A stretch of DNA of 64,000 bases from Ruminococcus flavefaciens (GCF_900143025.1 NZ_FRCT01000018.1:1-64000), one strand, 5' to 3'. Positions 52,009 to 60,933 are shown, numbered from the stretch's first letter. The notes: generated from the sequence alone by a model not told the origin. Program-made: numbers and translations.

Positions 52009-52037
52009 ATTATATCACATACTCTCTCACTTGTCCA
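52009..52037 (-). promoter_or_regulatory. Promoter of the pyr operon
   Basis: TGGACA (52037-52032) and TATAAT (52014-52009) with a 17-bp spacer on the minus strand. Confidence 0.8.
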
Positions 52038-52062
52038 GTGATTTCAGCATTATTATTATCAA

Positions 52063-52091
52063 TTGACAAAATATCTCACATATGATATAAT
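52063..52091 (+). promoter_or_regulatory. Sigma-A promoter, divergent from pyr
   Basis: TTGACA at 52063-52068 and TATAAT at 52086-52091, 17 bp apart, 54 bp before the small gene at 52145. Confidence 0.85.
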
Positions 52092-52144
52092 CATTACAAC
52101 ATAACGACCGTAATATCAAAGTCTTTCTGCAAAGGAGGGATCTT

Positions 52145-52462
52145 ATGGAATTTTGGTATTTATGGTTTATAATCATGCTTTGCTGCATCATTATACCTGC
52201 CAGCAATGCAAGAAAAATACGGCAGATCAGAAGAGCAAAGCAGAATCGCAATAAAAGAAAACTTGGAGGTATGACTATGAACGAGCTTATCAAAAGCTTC
52301 ATCGGCAAAAACGTGATCCTTTACGGCTATTCTTCAGGTACGGAGGGAACTATCACAAAGATCGAGGACAACTGGATCGAGGTGGAGGATAAAAAAGGCA
52401 AGAAACAGCTGGTAAATATCGACTATGTCAGCCGTATACAGGAATATCCACGAAAAAAATAA
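52145..52462 (+). CDS. Small membrane-anchored protein with Sm-like/DUF6897-like domain
   Basis: 105 residues, start after AAAGGAGGGATCTT. A hydrophobic N-terminus (about 3-20, YLWFIIMLCCIIIPA), a basic stretch (RKIRQIRRAKQNRNKRK) and a C-terminal beta domain (about 45-100: LIKSFIGKNVILYGYSSG, GTITKIEDNWIEVEDK, QLVNIDYVSRIQEY) like a small Sm-fold. It may bind RNA or simply be a membrane-tethered scaffold. Own promoter and terminator. I know no function. Confidence 0.65.
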   Translation: MEFWYLWFIIMLCCIIIPASNARKIRQIRRAKQNRNKRKLGGMTMNELIKSFIGKNVILYGYSSGTEGTITKIEDNWIEVEDKKGKKQLVNIDYVSRIQEYPRKK

Positions 52463-52471
52463 TTCTGAAAT

Positions 52472-52515
52472 ATCCGAAAGCGGTCATGTACTGCTGCTTT
52501 CGGATTTATTTTTTT
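52472..52515 (+). terminator. Rho-independent terminator
   Basis: ATCCGAAAGC and GCTTTCGGAT pair around a 14-base loop, then TTATTTTTTT. Confidence 0.88.
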
Positions 52516-52576
52516 ACAACAGATAATGCAATGTTTGATATTTATAGATAAAATATGAAATTATTCTCTCTTAACG

Positions 52577-52605
52577 TTGATTTATGCGATGATATATGAT
52601 ATAAT
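52577..52605 (+). promoter_or_regulatory. Promoter of trmB
   Basis: TTGATT at 52577 and TATAAT at 52600-52605 with 17 bp between, 29 bp before the start codon. Confidence 0.75.
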
Positions 52606-52634
52606 ATTTTTATGAATTCATTTGGAGGTAATTT

Positions 52635-53297
52635 ATGAGAATTCGTCATAAACCATGGGCAAAGCCCGAGCTGGAAGCCTGCCCATTCTATATACATGAA
52701 CCCCAGAAGCAGATAGGTCACTGGAGAGAGCTTTTTGCCGATCCCGAAAAGCCCCTGTATGTGGAGCTTGGCTGCGGTAAGGGCGGCTTTATATCTCAGG
52801 CTGCTCCTGCTCACCCGGAGGTCAATTTCATCGCTATGGATATCAAGAACGAGATGCTCGTCCTCGCAAAGCGAAAGCTGGAGGCTGCTTACGAGGAAAA
52901 GGGCGCTTCTCCCGACAATGTCCGCATAGCTATTCAGAACATAGAGCGTCTGGAGCTTGCATGGGACGAAAACGACCGCGCAGACCGCATCTATATCAAC
53001 TTCTGCAACCCGTGGCCAAAGGCAAAGCACAAAAAACGCCGCCTTACCCACACCCGTCAGCTTGTGAATTACAAGAAGTTCCTCAGAGGCGAGCTGTGGT
53101 TCAAGACCGATGATGACGAGCTTTTCGAGGAATCATTTGAATACTTCGAGGAAGCAGGCTTCAGGATAAAGTATAAGACTTTCGATCTTCATGCAGAAAG
53201 TCCATATGAGAATTTCGTTACCGAGCACGAAAAAATGTTCACAGATGAGGGAAAGAAAATAAAGTTCCTCATCGCAGAGCCTGTCAGGGAGGACTAA
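52635..53297 (+). CDS. trmB: tRNA (guanine-N7-)-methyltransferase
   Basis: 220 residues. The SAM motif VELGCGKGGFISQAA and the TrmB signature YINFCNPWPKAKHKKRRLTH are both present. It methylates G46 in the tRNA variable loop. Start after TTTGGAGGTAATTT. A small gene follows at once, so the two are likely co-transcribed. Confidence 0.96.
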   Translation: MRIRHKPWAKPELEACPFYIHEPQKQIGHWRELFADPEKPLYVELGCGKGGFISQAAPAHPEVNFIAMDIKNEMLVLAKRKLEAAYEEKGASPDNVRIAIQNIERLELAWDENDRADRIYINFCNPWPKAKHKKRRLTHTRQLVNYKKFLRGELWFKTDDDELFEESFEYFEEAGFRIKYKTFDLHAESPYENFVTEHEKMFTDEGKKIKFLIAEPVRED

Positions 53298-53298
53298 T

Positions 53299-53508
53299 AT
53301 GGAATTTCAGAAGGATATCGGTATGTTCCATATCGAAGGCGGTTCTATGAAGACCGCAGGCAAGGGCAATCTCGGAGTTACCGAGGAAGTGCCCCAGAAT
53401 ATAAGAACAAAGACTGACATAAAGCACGTTGCTAAAACTGCCGCAAAGGCTGCTGCTCTCACAGGTGTATTCCTGCTGAAGCATAAATTCAAGAGTAAAA
53501 AGAAATGA
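53299..53508 (+). CDS. Small basic protein, unknown function
   Basis: 69 residues; the ATG follows the trmB stop by 1 base and has the ribosome site AGGGAGGAC. The N-terminal half is polar (FHIEGGSMKTAGKGNLGVTE), the C-terminal half has one possible helix rich in Ala (HVAKTAAKAAALTGVFLL) and a Lys-rich tail. Translational coupling to trmB is likely. No family recognised. Confidence 0.6.
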   Translation: MEFQKDIGMFHIEGGSMKTAGKGNLGVTEEVPQNIRTKTDIKHVAKTAAKAAALTGVFLLKHKFKSKKK

Positions 53509-53586
53509 CGTTTATGTGTTAGCCATTTCTTTTATGTGTATATCTGAGCTTTTTGAGAATAAAATTTAATGAAAGGAGTTATTGCA

Positions 53587-54597
53587 ATGGATATTACACA
53601 AACTGTGATTTCTCTCTCGGAGTCCGTCGGTGCTTCGGGAAATGAAGAGAATGCCGCAGCCCTCGCTCTGAGTATGCTGCGGGAATACTGTCCCGATGCC
53701 GAAATACAGCACGGCAACGTTATCGGACATTTTGGTGTACACCGCGAAGGTCTTCCGTCACTTGTACTTGACGCCCATATCGACCAGGTAGGCTTCATCG
53801 TTACCTATATAACCGATGAAGGCTTCGTCAAGGTGGGAAATATCGGCGGCATCGACCGCAGGCTTCTACCTGCACAGCCCGTTGTCATTCACGGAAAGCA
53901 TGACGTAAAGGGCGTTATATGTTCAGTTCCGCCCCATCTTTCAAACGGCAGCAGCAAGGTGCTGAGCATGGAGGACGTTGCTATCGACACAGGCTTGACC
54001 AGAGATGAACTGTTCCAGGTCATCGCCCCAGGAGATACCATTACCTTTGATGTCACCTGCCGCCAACTTATCGGTAACCGCATTACAGGCGGTGCTCTCG
54101 ATGACCGCTGCGGCGTTGCAGCCCTGCTTTATACACTGGAGCTGCTCAACGGTCAGGAGACTGCCTACAACGTTACAGTTATTTTCTCGACTCAGGAAGA
54201 AGTCGGTGAACGCGGCGCAAAGATCGGCGCATTCTCTATCGCTCCCGATATCGCACTCGCTGTGGACGTGAGCTTCGCTTACGCTATAGGCGAAGAAGAA
54301 AGCAAGTGCGGATATCTCGGAAACGGTCCTATGATAGGATTTTCTCCTTCACTTTCAAGGGAAATAAGCGACAAGCTCACCAAAACTGCCGTAGATGCAG
54401 GTATCCCCTATCAGCTCGAAGTTATGAGCGGACTTACTTCTACCAATGCAGACCGTTATTCCGTCAGCAGAAACGGCGCAAAGGCTTGTACCGTTTCCAT
54501 TCCGCTGAGAAATATGCATACGCCTGTTGAGGTCATCGACATTTCAGATGTGGAAATGACCGCCAAGCTTTTAGCTTCATTCATCAAGGAGGGCTGA
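53587..54597 (+). CDS. M42-family aminopeptidase (first of pair)
   Basis: 336 residues from the ATG at 53587 (GAAAGGAGTTATTGCA). Metal ligands and catalytic acids: His/Asp in DAHIDQVGFI, Asp in GGALDDRCG, Glu-Glu in STQEEVGERGA, Asp in LAVDVSFA and a final His in RNMHTPVEV. These are the residues of dinuclear M42 (TET-type) aminopeptidases or glucanase-M-like enzymes, cytoplasmic and often multimeric. It is followed after 2 bp by a second M42 gene and then a GNAT gene. Confidence 0.93.
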   Translation: MDITQTVISLSESVGASGNEENAAALALSMLREYCPDAEIQHGNVIGHFGVHREGLPSLVLDAHIDQVGFIVTYITDEGFVKVGNIGGIDRRLLPAQPVVIHGKHDVKGVICSVPPHLSNGSSKVLSMEDVAIDTGLTRDELFQVIAPGDTITFDVTCRQLIGNRITGGALDDRCGVAALLYTLELLNGQETAYNVTVIFSTQEEVGERGAKIGAFSIAPDIALAVDVSFAYAIGEEESKCGYLGNGPMIGFSPSLSREISDKLTKTAVDAGIPYQLEVMSGLTSTNADRYSVSRNGAKACTVSIPLRNMHTPVEVIDISDVEMTAKLLASFIKEG

Positions 54598-54599
54598 AC

Positions 54600-55604
54600 A
54601 TGAAGGAAATTCTGAAAGAACTCTGCCTGACTGACGGTATCTCAGGCGATGAAGGAGCTGTACGCGACCTCATAATCAGCAAGATAAAGGACGTATGCGA
54701 CTACAGCATAGATAATCTCGGAAACCTTATCTGCTTCAAGAAGGGCAAGAAAAAGCCAAAGAAAAAGCTTATGATATGCGCCCATATGGACGAGGTAGGT
54801 CTTATGGTGACCTATATCCGTTCTGACGGCACACTCTCATTCGGAACAGTCGGCGGCATTGACCCGTCGGTCATCATCGGCAGACAGGTGCGCATCGGAC
54901 AGAACCGCATTAGCGGTGTCGTGGGCTCTACTGCCGTACACAACCTCAGCAAGGACGAAAGAGAAAAAGCTCCCGAAACCGACAGCCTTTACATTGATAT
55001 CGGTGCCGCAAGCAAGGAGGAAGCTGAAAAATACGTTTCTCTCGGCGACAACGTTTACTTCGACTCGGAATTCACAGAGCTGGGCGATCACCGCATAAAA
55101 GCAAAGGCTCTCGACGACCGTGCAGGCTGTGCCCTGATGATAAAACTGCTCCATGAAAAGCCCGAATACGATACTTATTTCGTTTTCAATGTGCAGGAGG
55201 AGATAGGTCTGAGAGGCTCCACTGTTTCTGCTTTCTCGGTCGCTCCCGATTTCGCAATAGTCCTCGAAGCTACCACTGCTGCTGATATTGACGGTGTATC
55301 AGGCGCAAAGCGCGTCTGTGCGCTGGGTGACGGTCCTGTTGTTTCGTTTATGGACAGAAGCACCATTTATGACAAGGAGCTCTATCAGCTCGCTTTCGAT
55401 ATCGCTACCTGTCAGACCAAGACCATGATAGCAGGCGGCAACGACTCGGGCGCGATACATATAAGCGGCAATGGCGTCCGCACTATCGCTATATCAGTAC
55501 CGTGCAGATATCTGCACTCCCCTTCGTCAGTCATTGAAATGTCTGACCTTGAAAGCTCATACAAGCTTGTTAAAATTCTCGCCAGAAGGATACCCGAATT
55601 ATGA
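54600..55604 (+). CDS. M42-family aminopeptidase (second of pair)
   Basis: 334 residues. Same ligand plan: CAHMDEVGLMV, AKALDDRAGC, NVQEEIGLRGS, VLEATTAAD and CRYLHSPSSV. Clearly related to the preceding M42 gene but well diverged, so the two proteins may form a mixed multimer or take different peptides. The GNAT gene overlaps its stop by 4 bp. Confidence 0.93.
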   Translation: MKEILKELCLTDGISGDEGAVRDLIISKIKDVCDYSIDNLGNLICFKKGKKKPKKKLMICAHMDEVGLMVTYIRSDGTLSFGTVGGIDPSVIIGRQVRIGQNRISGVVGSTAVHNLSKDEREKAPETDSLYIDIGAASKEEAEKYVSLGDNVYFDSEFTELGDHRIKAKALDDRAGCALMIKLLHEKPEYDTYFVFNVQEEIGLRGSTVSAFSVAPDFAIVLEATTAADIDGVSGAKRVCALGDGPVVSFMDRSTIYDKELYQLAFDIATCQTKTMIAGGNDSGAIHISGNGVRTIAISVPCRYLHSPSSVIEMSDLESSYKLVKILARRIPEL

Positions 55605-56398
55605 TAACACTTATCGAACATGAGCACGAGCTTGACCGCGTACTGCTCAACAAGACCCTCTCGGGCAAAAAAATGCTTGCCTATATGAGAGCTTATGGTC
55701 CGAATTATGAATTCTGCCGCTTCTATAAGATAACCGATGAGAGCGGTATCGGATTCATGTTCATTATAAATTCCACGCTTATAATTTGCGGCGACGGAAA
55801 ACTTGAACCCAACGAGGAGATAGACCTTTTCGTAAGCATGAACGTCCCCTTCCGTATAGAGGGCGACCAGAAGATACTCGAAGGCATCAAGATACCCGAG
55901 AGATATCAGGTGCTCAACCGTACTATCTTCGAGCTTATCCCCGATGATACGCCGCTTGAGGCTATCGAGGAGCACGTTGAATTCAACCCAAATCTCCCCG
56001 ATGTATACAAGATACTCAGCGAGGGATTTCCGAATATCGCCGATTTCTCACTGTGGTACACAGATACCTCTCACAGATGCCGCCACGGTATCAGCAGAGT
56101 GTTCACCTACCGCAATTCCACAACAGCTTCTGCCGTGTTCGATATCGGCAGCACAGTCCTCATCGGTCAGGTGGCTACAAACAGAGCTGCCCGCGGACGA
56201 GGCTATGCAAGAGAATTCCTCAAATGGCTCGCAAAATTCTTCAACGGTCTCGGAAAACGCGCATATCTCCTTGCACTTGATGTCCGCGTAAGCTTCTATC
56301 AGGAGATAGGCTTCAGAGTCGCAGGTCGCGAGATAGTCCTTGAACGTATCGACATCGAAAAGGACAGCGCAGCAAAGGGTCGTCTCGAAGAAAGATAA
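55601..56398 (+). CDS. GNAT-family N-acetyltransferase
   Basis: 265 residues; start overlaps the stop of the second M42 gene (ATGA). The C-terminal half (about 160-250) holds the acetyl-CoA loop QVATNRAARGRGYAREFLKWL; the N-terminal half is a divergent domain seen in some two-domain GNATs. Substrate unknown; coupling to peptidase genes suggests it acetylates peptides or amino acids released by them. Confidence 0.82.
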   Translation: MITLIEHEHELDRVLLNKTLSGKKMLAYMRAYGPNYEFCRFYKITDESGIGFMFIINSTLIICGDGKLEPNEEIDLFVSMNVPFRIEGDQKILEGIKIPERYQVLNRTIFELIPDDTPLEAIEEHVEFNPNLPDVYKILSEGFPNIADFSLWYTDTSHRCRHGISRVFTYRNSTTASAVFDIGSTVLIGQVATNRAARGRGYAREFLKWLAKFFNGLGKRAYLLALDVRVSFYQEIGFRVAGREIVLERIDIEKDSAAKGRLEER

Positions 56399-56420
56399 TC
56401 ACAGATTTTACGTATATACA

Positions 56421-56460
56421 AAAAGCGCAGCAGGTATCATACTTGCTGCGCTGTGTTTTT
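56421..56460. terminator. Bidirectional terminator
   Basis: AGCGCAGCAGGT and ACTTGCTGCGCT pair around ATCAT, followed by GTGTTTTT on plus and TTTTTG on minus. It separates the M42-GNAT operon from the convergent lipoprotein gene. Confidence 0.88.
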
Positions 56461-56461
56461 A

Positions 56462-57187
56462 TTATGGAATCCACTCTATTTCTACAAAAGAAATCTGTCC
56501 GTCTGGATTGAAGTCAAATTTATATCCGCTATTATATTCAGGATAAGCTTCAGATACAACAGTATACATCACTTCATTATGGTTGCCTTTATCTGTTGGC
56601 TCACCACTGTTTGCTATCAGTTCATCTTTTGTCAATGTATAAGGAAAAGCAAATTGTAACTTTGTATCATTATCCCCTCTTTTTATTGCACTCTCAAAAT
56701 CGGGATAAATAACTTGACAAATAACGCAGTCTTTCATTGGAATTTCTGTTTTCTTTGGATTGCCAAATGTAAATTGTAACCTACTATTCGCAACTGTGCA
56801 ATCAAATGTTCCGTAATTTGCCTGTCCCTTTAACTGTTTTGTCCAAATCTTATCATAATTATCCGTTTTAGTAAACTCAACGCCGTTATCGAGCATATCC
56901 TGTAAGGTCGATACGCCAAGTGTATATAAATGACCGTCATATATAAAGCTCCTGTTATCAAGGTCAGCGTATTTGTCACTGAGTCCTGTTGGTAAAGAAG
57001 TCACTTTTACGGGGTCTGTAGTCAGTTCCTCGATTATGACTACTTCGGTTTCATCAGCCTCTGTAGTCTCAGCAGTTGTTGCAGCCTCGTTGGTCTTTTT
57101 CGAGGTCTTTTCGCTTGTTTTAGCCTCGCCGCAGGCTGTAAGTCCCAGCATTGCAACGATCGCTGCTGCGATAAACTGTTTTTTCAT
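56462..57187 (-). CDS. Putative lipoprotein, unknown function
   Basis: 241 residues from the ATG at 57187 (AAAAAGGAGAAATTTAC). Lipobox LTAC (Cys19). After a Thr/Glu stalk, a folded domain begins near 60 (LPTGLSDKYADLDNRSFIYD, LYTLGVSTLQDMLDNGVEFT) and ends KFDFNPDGQISFVEIEWIP. It resembles small clostridial lipoproteins of unknown role. No partner gene. Confidence 0.75.
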   Translation of the reverse strand: MKKQFIAAAIVAMLGLTACGEAKTSEKTSKKTNEAATTAETTEADETEVVIIEELTTDPVKVTSLPTGLSDKYADLDNRSFIYDGHLYTLGVSTLQDMLDNGVEFTKTDNYDKIWTKQLKGQANYGTFDCTVANSRLQFTFGNPKKTEIPMKDCVICQVIYPDFESAIKRGDNDTKLQFAFPYTLTKDELIANSGEPTDKGNHNEVMYTVVSEAYPEYNSGYKFDFNPDGQISFVEIEWIP

Positions 57188-57404
57188 GTAAATTTCTCCT
57201 TTTTGCCTGTATAAGGCTTTTTTCGTTGTCAATTATATCACCGAACCGCGGCACCGTCAACAAACAACAAAAAAATCAACCATAAATTCGTAGTCCTAAG
57301 CAAATATTATCAAATATTTACGCAAATATTATAAATATTGCTAACCAATCTTTGCACAGCAGGGCAATTATTGCGGTTGTTCCATATGTGATAATAACAC
57401 AGAC

Positions 57405-57513
57405 GGGCGAACAATGTTCGCCCCTACAAAAAAGGGACGTCGAGGACGCCGTCCCCTACAGTTTGTCATTTGCAGTTGTTTGAGATTGGCGGGCGGCAGA
57501 ACGCCGCCCATAC
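57405..57513 (-). repeat. Three copies of the GTAGGGG small palindromic repeat (inverted)
   Basis: Units GGGCGAACA/TGTTCGCCCCTAC (57405-57427), GGGACG/CGTCCCCTAC (57434-57459) and GGCGGGCGGC/GCCGCCCATAC (57488-57513). They mirror the units at 43811-43938. Confidence 0.75.
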
Positions 57514-57563
57514 ACATTAAAATGGTATTTCCAAAATAATTCCGCATTCCGAATTCCGAATTA

Positions 57564-57599
57564 AAAAAGTCCCGAAAGCGCGAACTTTCGGGACTTTTT
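57564..57599. terminator. Strong bidirectional terminator
   Basis: AAAAAGTCCCGAAAG and CTTTCGGGACTTTTT form a 15-bp perfect stem around CGCGAA; ends the LRR gene on the minus strand. Confidence 0.92.
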
Positions 57600-57612
57600 A
57601 GGTATCAAGGTG

Positions 57613-58755
57613 TCAATAATCTTTTTTCTTGCCGCAAAGCTTGCAGGTCTTGGATATGAGCTTGAAATCGCCGCCGCAGTACAGGCACTTGCCTGCGGTC
57701 TTTCGGCTTGCAACAACAGTCTCATAGTATGCAGGGAAATTCGACGCATTGCTTGAAAGATTAGGCCACGCGATGCTCAGAAGCTTAGGGCAGTTATTGA
57801 AGCCGCCGCTTACTTTCTTGAGAGAAGCAGGCAGAGTTATCTTTTCAAGGTTGGTGCAGCCGCTGAAATCGCCTATCGACGAAACGCCGCCGGGCACTGT
57901 AAAGGCTCTCAGTCCCGTACAGCCGCTGAAGCCGTCAACGCTGAGTATACCTGCGGGAAGCTCGATATCACGCAGAGAAGTGCAGTTCTGAAAAGCGAAC
58001 GCTCCGATAGACTTGATAGTTCTCGGCAGACCTACTGCCGACAGAGCCGTACAGTTCGCAAAGGTACATTCCTCAACGAGAGATACGCCCTCGGGTATAT
58101 TTACAGTTTCAAGCTTTTCACAGCCTGAGAAAGCATACTTTCCAATGGTAGAAACGTGGGGCGGTATTTTTATCTCTTCCAGATTTTTACAGCCCGAAAA
58201 AGCAAACGAACCGATACTGCCTATAGGCTCTGGGAGCTCAACAGAGGCAAGGCTCGAACAGTCGGCAAAAAGACAGTCCGAAATATACCTCATATGAACA
58301 GGGACTACTACCGATTTAAGGCTTGTACAGCCTCTGAAAGCCCAGATATCAATAGAAGTGATGCTGTCTGGGAGTTTGATCTCCTCCAGCGCAGTGCAGC
58401 CGCGGAAAGCGTATGCACCTATCTCGTCTACCTTGTCATGGATAGTGATATTTTTGAGGGTAGTATTGTTCTCAAAAACGTGCTTGCCTATTTTACGTAC
58501 TTCTCCAGGGATAGTAACTTCCGCGGAATTTCCCTTGTATTCGGTAAGAACACCGTCCGTCACAACAAAATCGGAGCTGTGCTTCTTTACAGCCTTCACT
58601 TTTTTCGCAACGTCCTTGTGCTGTGACTTATACTTGTTGACCGCCTTTGAAACGATGAACGGGGTGCTGCAATAGGGACATACCCACGCATCTTTTGTGT
58701 TATCTACTTCAACAGTTTTGTTACAGCTTGTACAAATCGCATTTACATTAGCCAT
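57613..58755 (-). CDS. BspA-type leucine-rich-repeat protein with zinc ribbons at both ends
   Basis: 380 residues, no signal peptide. N-terminal zinc ribbon ICTSCNKTVEVD...WVCPYCSTPF (about 8-32), a charged linker, then about ten LRR_5 units (GCTALEEIKLPDSITSI, GCTSLKSVVVP, GCKNLEEIKIPPHVSTIG, and so on), and a C-terminal ribbon KCLYCGGDFK...CKLCGKKK. BspA-like LRR proteins are usually secreted; a cytoplasmic form with two zinc ribbons suggests a role in protein-protein or nucleic-acid contacts. Start after a strong site; own terminator. Confidence 0.82.
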   Translation of the reverse strand: MANVNAICTSCNKTVEVDNTKDAWVCPYCSTPFIVSKAVNKYKSQHKDVAKKVKAVKKHSSDFVVTDGVLTEYKGNSAEVTIPGEVRKIGKHVFENNTTLKNITIHDKVDEIGAYAFRGCTALEEIKLPDSITSIDIWAFRGCTSLKSVVVPVHMRYISDCLFADCSSLASVELPEPIGSIGSFAFSGCKNLEEIKIPPHVSTIGKYAFSGCEKLETVNIPEGVSLVEECTFANCTALSAVGLPRTIKSIGAFAFQNCTSLRDIELPAGILSVDGFSGCTGLRAFTVPGGVSSIGDFSGCTNLEKITLPASLKKVSGGFNNCPKLLSIAWPNLSSNASNFPAYYETVVASRKTAGKCLYCGGDFKLISKTCKLCGKKKDY

Positions 58756-58896
58756 AAAAATATCCCCCCTGTAATGCTTCTTTTATAAAATAATTGTACC
58801 ACGTACAGGCTCATATGTCAATAAAATAGAAGCAAATATCACAAAATATACAGAAGGAGTTGCTGTTGTTTGTAACATATGCACATTAAAAATCAA

Positions 58897-58919
58897 AAGA
58901 GCCGCAAATTGCGGCTCTT
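58897..58919 (-). terminator. Terminator of ddh
   Basis: AAGAGCCGC and GCGGCTCTT pair around AAATT; on the minus strand followed by TTGATTTTT. Confidence 0.8.
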
Positions 58920-58941
58920 ATTAAAGCAGGTATTGATTTTA

Positions 58942-59931
58942 TCAAAGCATAGAAGCTCTGAGTTCCTCACCGCTGAGCTTTGAAAGGTAAGCAGGAGCAA
59001 TATCAAAAGCAGTCTTGCAGCCTGTTGCACCCTCAGCCTTGAGTCTTGCAAGTGCTCTTGCATAGCAGATAAGAACGCTTGCTGTGAACTCAGGATTTGA
59101 CTCCAGCTTGAGAGAATACTCTATCATCTGGTGTGTCTTTTCGCCGTCGCCTGTGAGACCGCTTCTCATAACGAAACCGCCGTGAGGCATCTTGTTGTGC
59201 TTAGCGTCGAACTCCTCTTCTGTGATGAAGTTTACAGTTGTATCGTACTCATCGAAGTAATTCTTCATAGTCTTGATGTCGTTCTCGATCTGAGCAAGAT
59301 CAGCACCCTCCTCGGGAACTACCCAGCACTCTCTGAGGTGCTTCTGACGAGTTGTGAGCTCAGGCTGGCTTCCGCTGCGGACAGCCTCCATAGCAGCCTC
59401 TATCGGAACAGTGTACTGGATACCTCTCTTAACGCCCTTTACGCGGCGGATAGCATCAGAGTGACCCTGGCTTACGCCCTTGCCCCAGAAAGTATAGCTC
59501 TTGCCGTTAGGGAGAATTGACTCAGCATAGAGTCTGTTAAGTGAGAAGAGACCCGGATCCCAGCCAAGTGAAATGAAAGCGAGGTGACCGCTCTCCTTTG
59601 CAGCCTTATCAACGTTAGCAAAGTGCTCGGGAATTCTTGCGTGAGTATCAAAGCTGTCGATAACATTGAAAAGCTTAGCCATTTCGGGAGTCTGCTTAGG
59701 AAGATCTGTAGCACTTCCGCCGCAGATTATCATAACGTCTATATCATTTGCCATTTTCTCAGCATCAGCGATATTGTAGACCTTTGCGCCTGCTGTAAGA
59801 GGCTTTACAGTGGAAGGATCGCGGCGTGTGAAGATGCCTGCGAGCTCCATATCATCATTCTGACGGATAGCCAGTTCAACGCCTCTGCCAAGGTTGCCAT
59901 AGCCTGAAATACCGATTCTAACTTTAGCCAT
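58942..59931 (-). CDS. ddh: meso-Diaminopimelate D-dehydrogenase
   Basis: 329 residues from the ATG at 59931 (CAAAGGAGGAATTTTAAA). N-terminal NADP site IGISGYGNLGRGVELAI, then DSFDTHARIPEHF, FISLGWDPGLFSLNR and GKGVSQGHSDAIRRVKGV, all hallmarks of Ddh. It makes meso-DAP in one step from tetrahydrodipicolinate for lysine and peptidoglycan. It stands alone with its own terminator. Confidence 0.95.
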   Translation of the reverse strand: MAKVRIGISGYGNLGRGVELAIRQNDDMELAGIFTRRDPSTVKPLTAGAKVYNIADAEKMANDIDVMIICGGSATDLPKQTPEMAKLFNVIDSFDTHARIPEHFANVDKAAKESGHLAFISLGWDPGLFSLNRLYAESILPNGKSYTFWGKGVSQGHSDAIRRVKGVKRGIQYTVPIEAAMEAVRSGSQPELTTRQKHLRECWVVPEEGADLAQIENDIKTMKNYFDEYDTTVNFITEEEFDAKHNKMPHGGFVMRSGLTGDGEKTHQMIEYSLKLESNPEFTASVLICYARALARLKAEGATGCKTAFDIAPAYLSKLSGEELRASML

Positions 59932-60069
59932 TTTAAAATTCCTCCTTTGATTCGCTGTGTTCGCCATTGAACGCAGCCTGTAAACATTATATCACCTTTT
60001 TTCAGAGTTGTAAAGCTTTTTTTGATATATCAGCCCCACCACAACGCCGCCTCTTATTATTAAAAACTA

Positions 60070-60098
60070 TTGACTCATTCGGCTTTTGGAGTTATAAT
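60070..60098 (+). promoter_or_regulatory. Sigma-A promoter of the lipoprotein at 60127
   Basis: TTGACT at 60070-60075 and TATAAT at 60093-60098, 17-bp spacer. Confidence 0.75.
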
Positions 60099-60126
60099 AT
60101 CTATATATTGCTTTAAGGAGAACTCT

Positions 60127-60933
60127 ATGAGACCTATTTCAAGAATTATTGCCGCTGCCGCAGCTGCTGCACTTTCTGCTTCAATGTGCTGCTGCGGTAA
60201 TAAAAAAAGCTCGGACAGCTCCGATACAAAGGAAAGTACAAGCTCGTCCGCAGAAACAGAAACTACCGAAACTACCACCTCTGATAACGCAACTACCACG
60301 GCTTCTTCAAAAACGGAGGAAACTACAGTTTCTTCCGACGTTACTTCTGCTGCTCAGACTACAACTGCTGCCGTGACCACGGATAAGCCTGCGGAGACTG
60401 AGAAAAAGCCGGATGAAGCTCCGAAAAAGGGCTATGAAAGCTGCTTCGAGGCGGCAAAGGCTTACTACAATGCTTATCTCACTTCAAATGCAGACGCTGT
60501 TTACGATATGTTCTGTCAGGAGGAGATAGAGGGCTATCACAGCTATCTCGGCACTACCGACCTTCTGGACGGACAGAATGCTCAGGTAGTATTCAAACGC
60601 TCAAATGTTGTCAACGCCATTAAGGACTCGATGAAAAACATACACAATATCATGGCAGAAAAGTCAGATGTTCCTGCTGATAAATGGACTACCTCACTCA
60701 GCGAAGATCTTCTGAAGCCTTTGGGTGAGAATGAGCTCAACGACTTCAACAAGATACTCGGCACTCAGTTCAAGAACGCAAGCGACTGCGCTATGGTGTA
60801 CTACAAGGACGGCAACTCCGAGCATGATTTTGTTGGAAACGGCTGCGGCTTCATTGAATATGACGGCAGGTGGTACCTTTCCTATACGACTATGCTGAAC
60901 ATAGAGCTTCTGACCTATATGAACGTTTTCTGA
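60127..60933 (+). CDS. Putative lipoprotein with Thr/Ser-rich stalk
   Basis: 268 residues from the ATG at 60127 (TAAGGAGAACTCT). Signal peptide with Cys-rich lipobox region SMCCCG (about 19-24), a Ser/Thr/Glu stalk to about 115, then a helical domain (CFEAAKAYYNAYLTSNADAV, IKDSMKNIHNIMAEK, DCAMVYYKDGNSEHDFVG) that looks like an NTF2-like or DUF4878-like fold. Ends in GRWYLSYTTMLNIELL. Outer-face protein of unknown role. Confidence 0.75.
   Translation: MRPISRIIAAAAAAALSASMCCCGNKKSSDSSDTKESTSSSAETETTETTTSDNATTTASSKTEETTVSSDVTSAAQTTTAAVTTDKPAETEKKPDEAPKKGYESCFEAAKAYYNAYLTSNADAVYDMFCQEEIEGYHSYLGTTDLLDGQNAQVVFKRSNVVNAIKDSMKNIHNIMAEKSDVPADKWTTSLSEDLLKPLGENELNDFNKILGTQFKNASDCAMVYYKDGNSEHDFVGNGCGFIEYDGRWYLSYTTMLNIELLTYMNVF

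Larger units (their letters stand above)
57188..57612. other. Repeat-rich intergenic stretch
   Basis: Holds three inverted GTAGGGG-type units (57405-57513), a fragment like the MITE ends (57540-57563) and a strong terminator. The promoter of the lipoprotein gene lies in the AT-rich 57188-57300 part. I see no gene. Confidence 0.6.
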
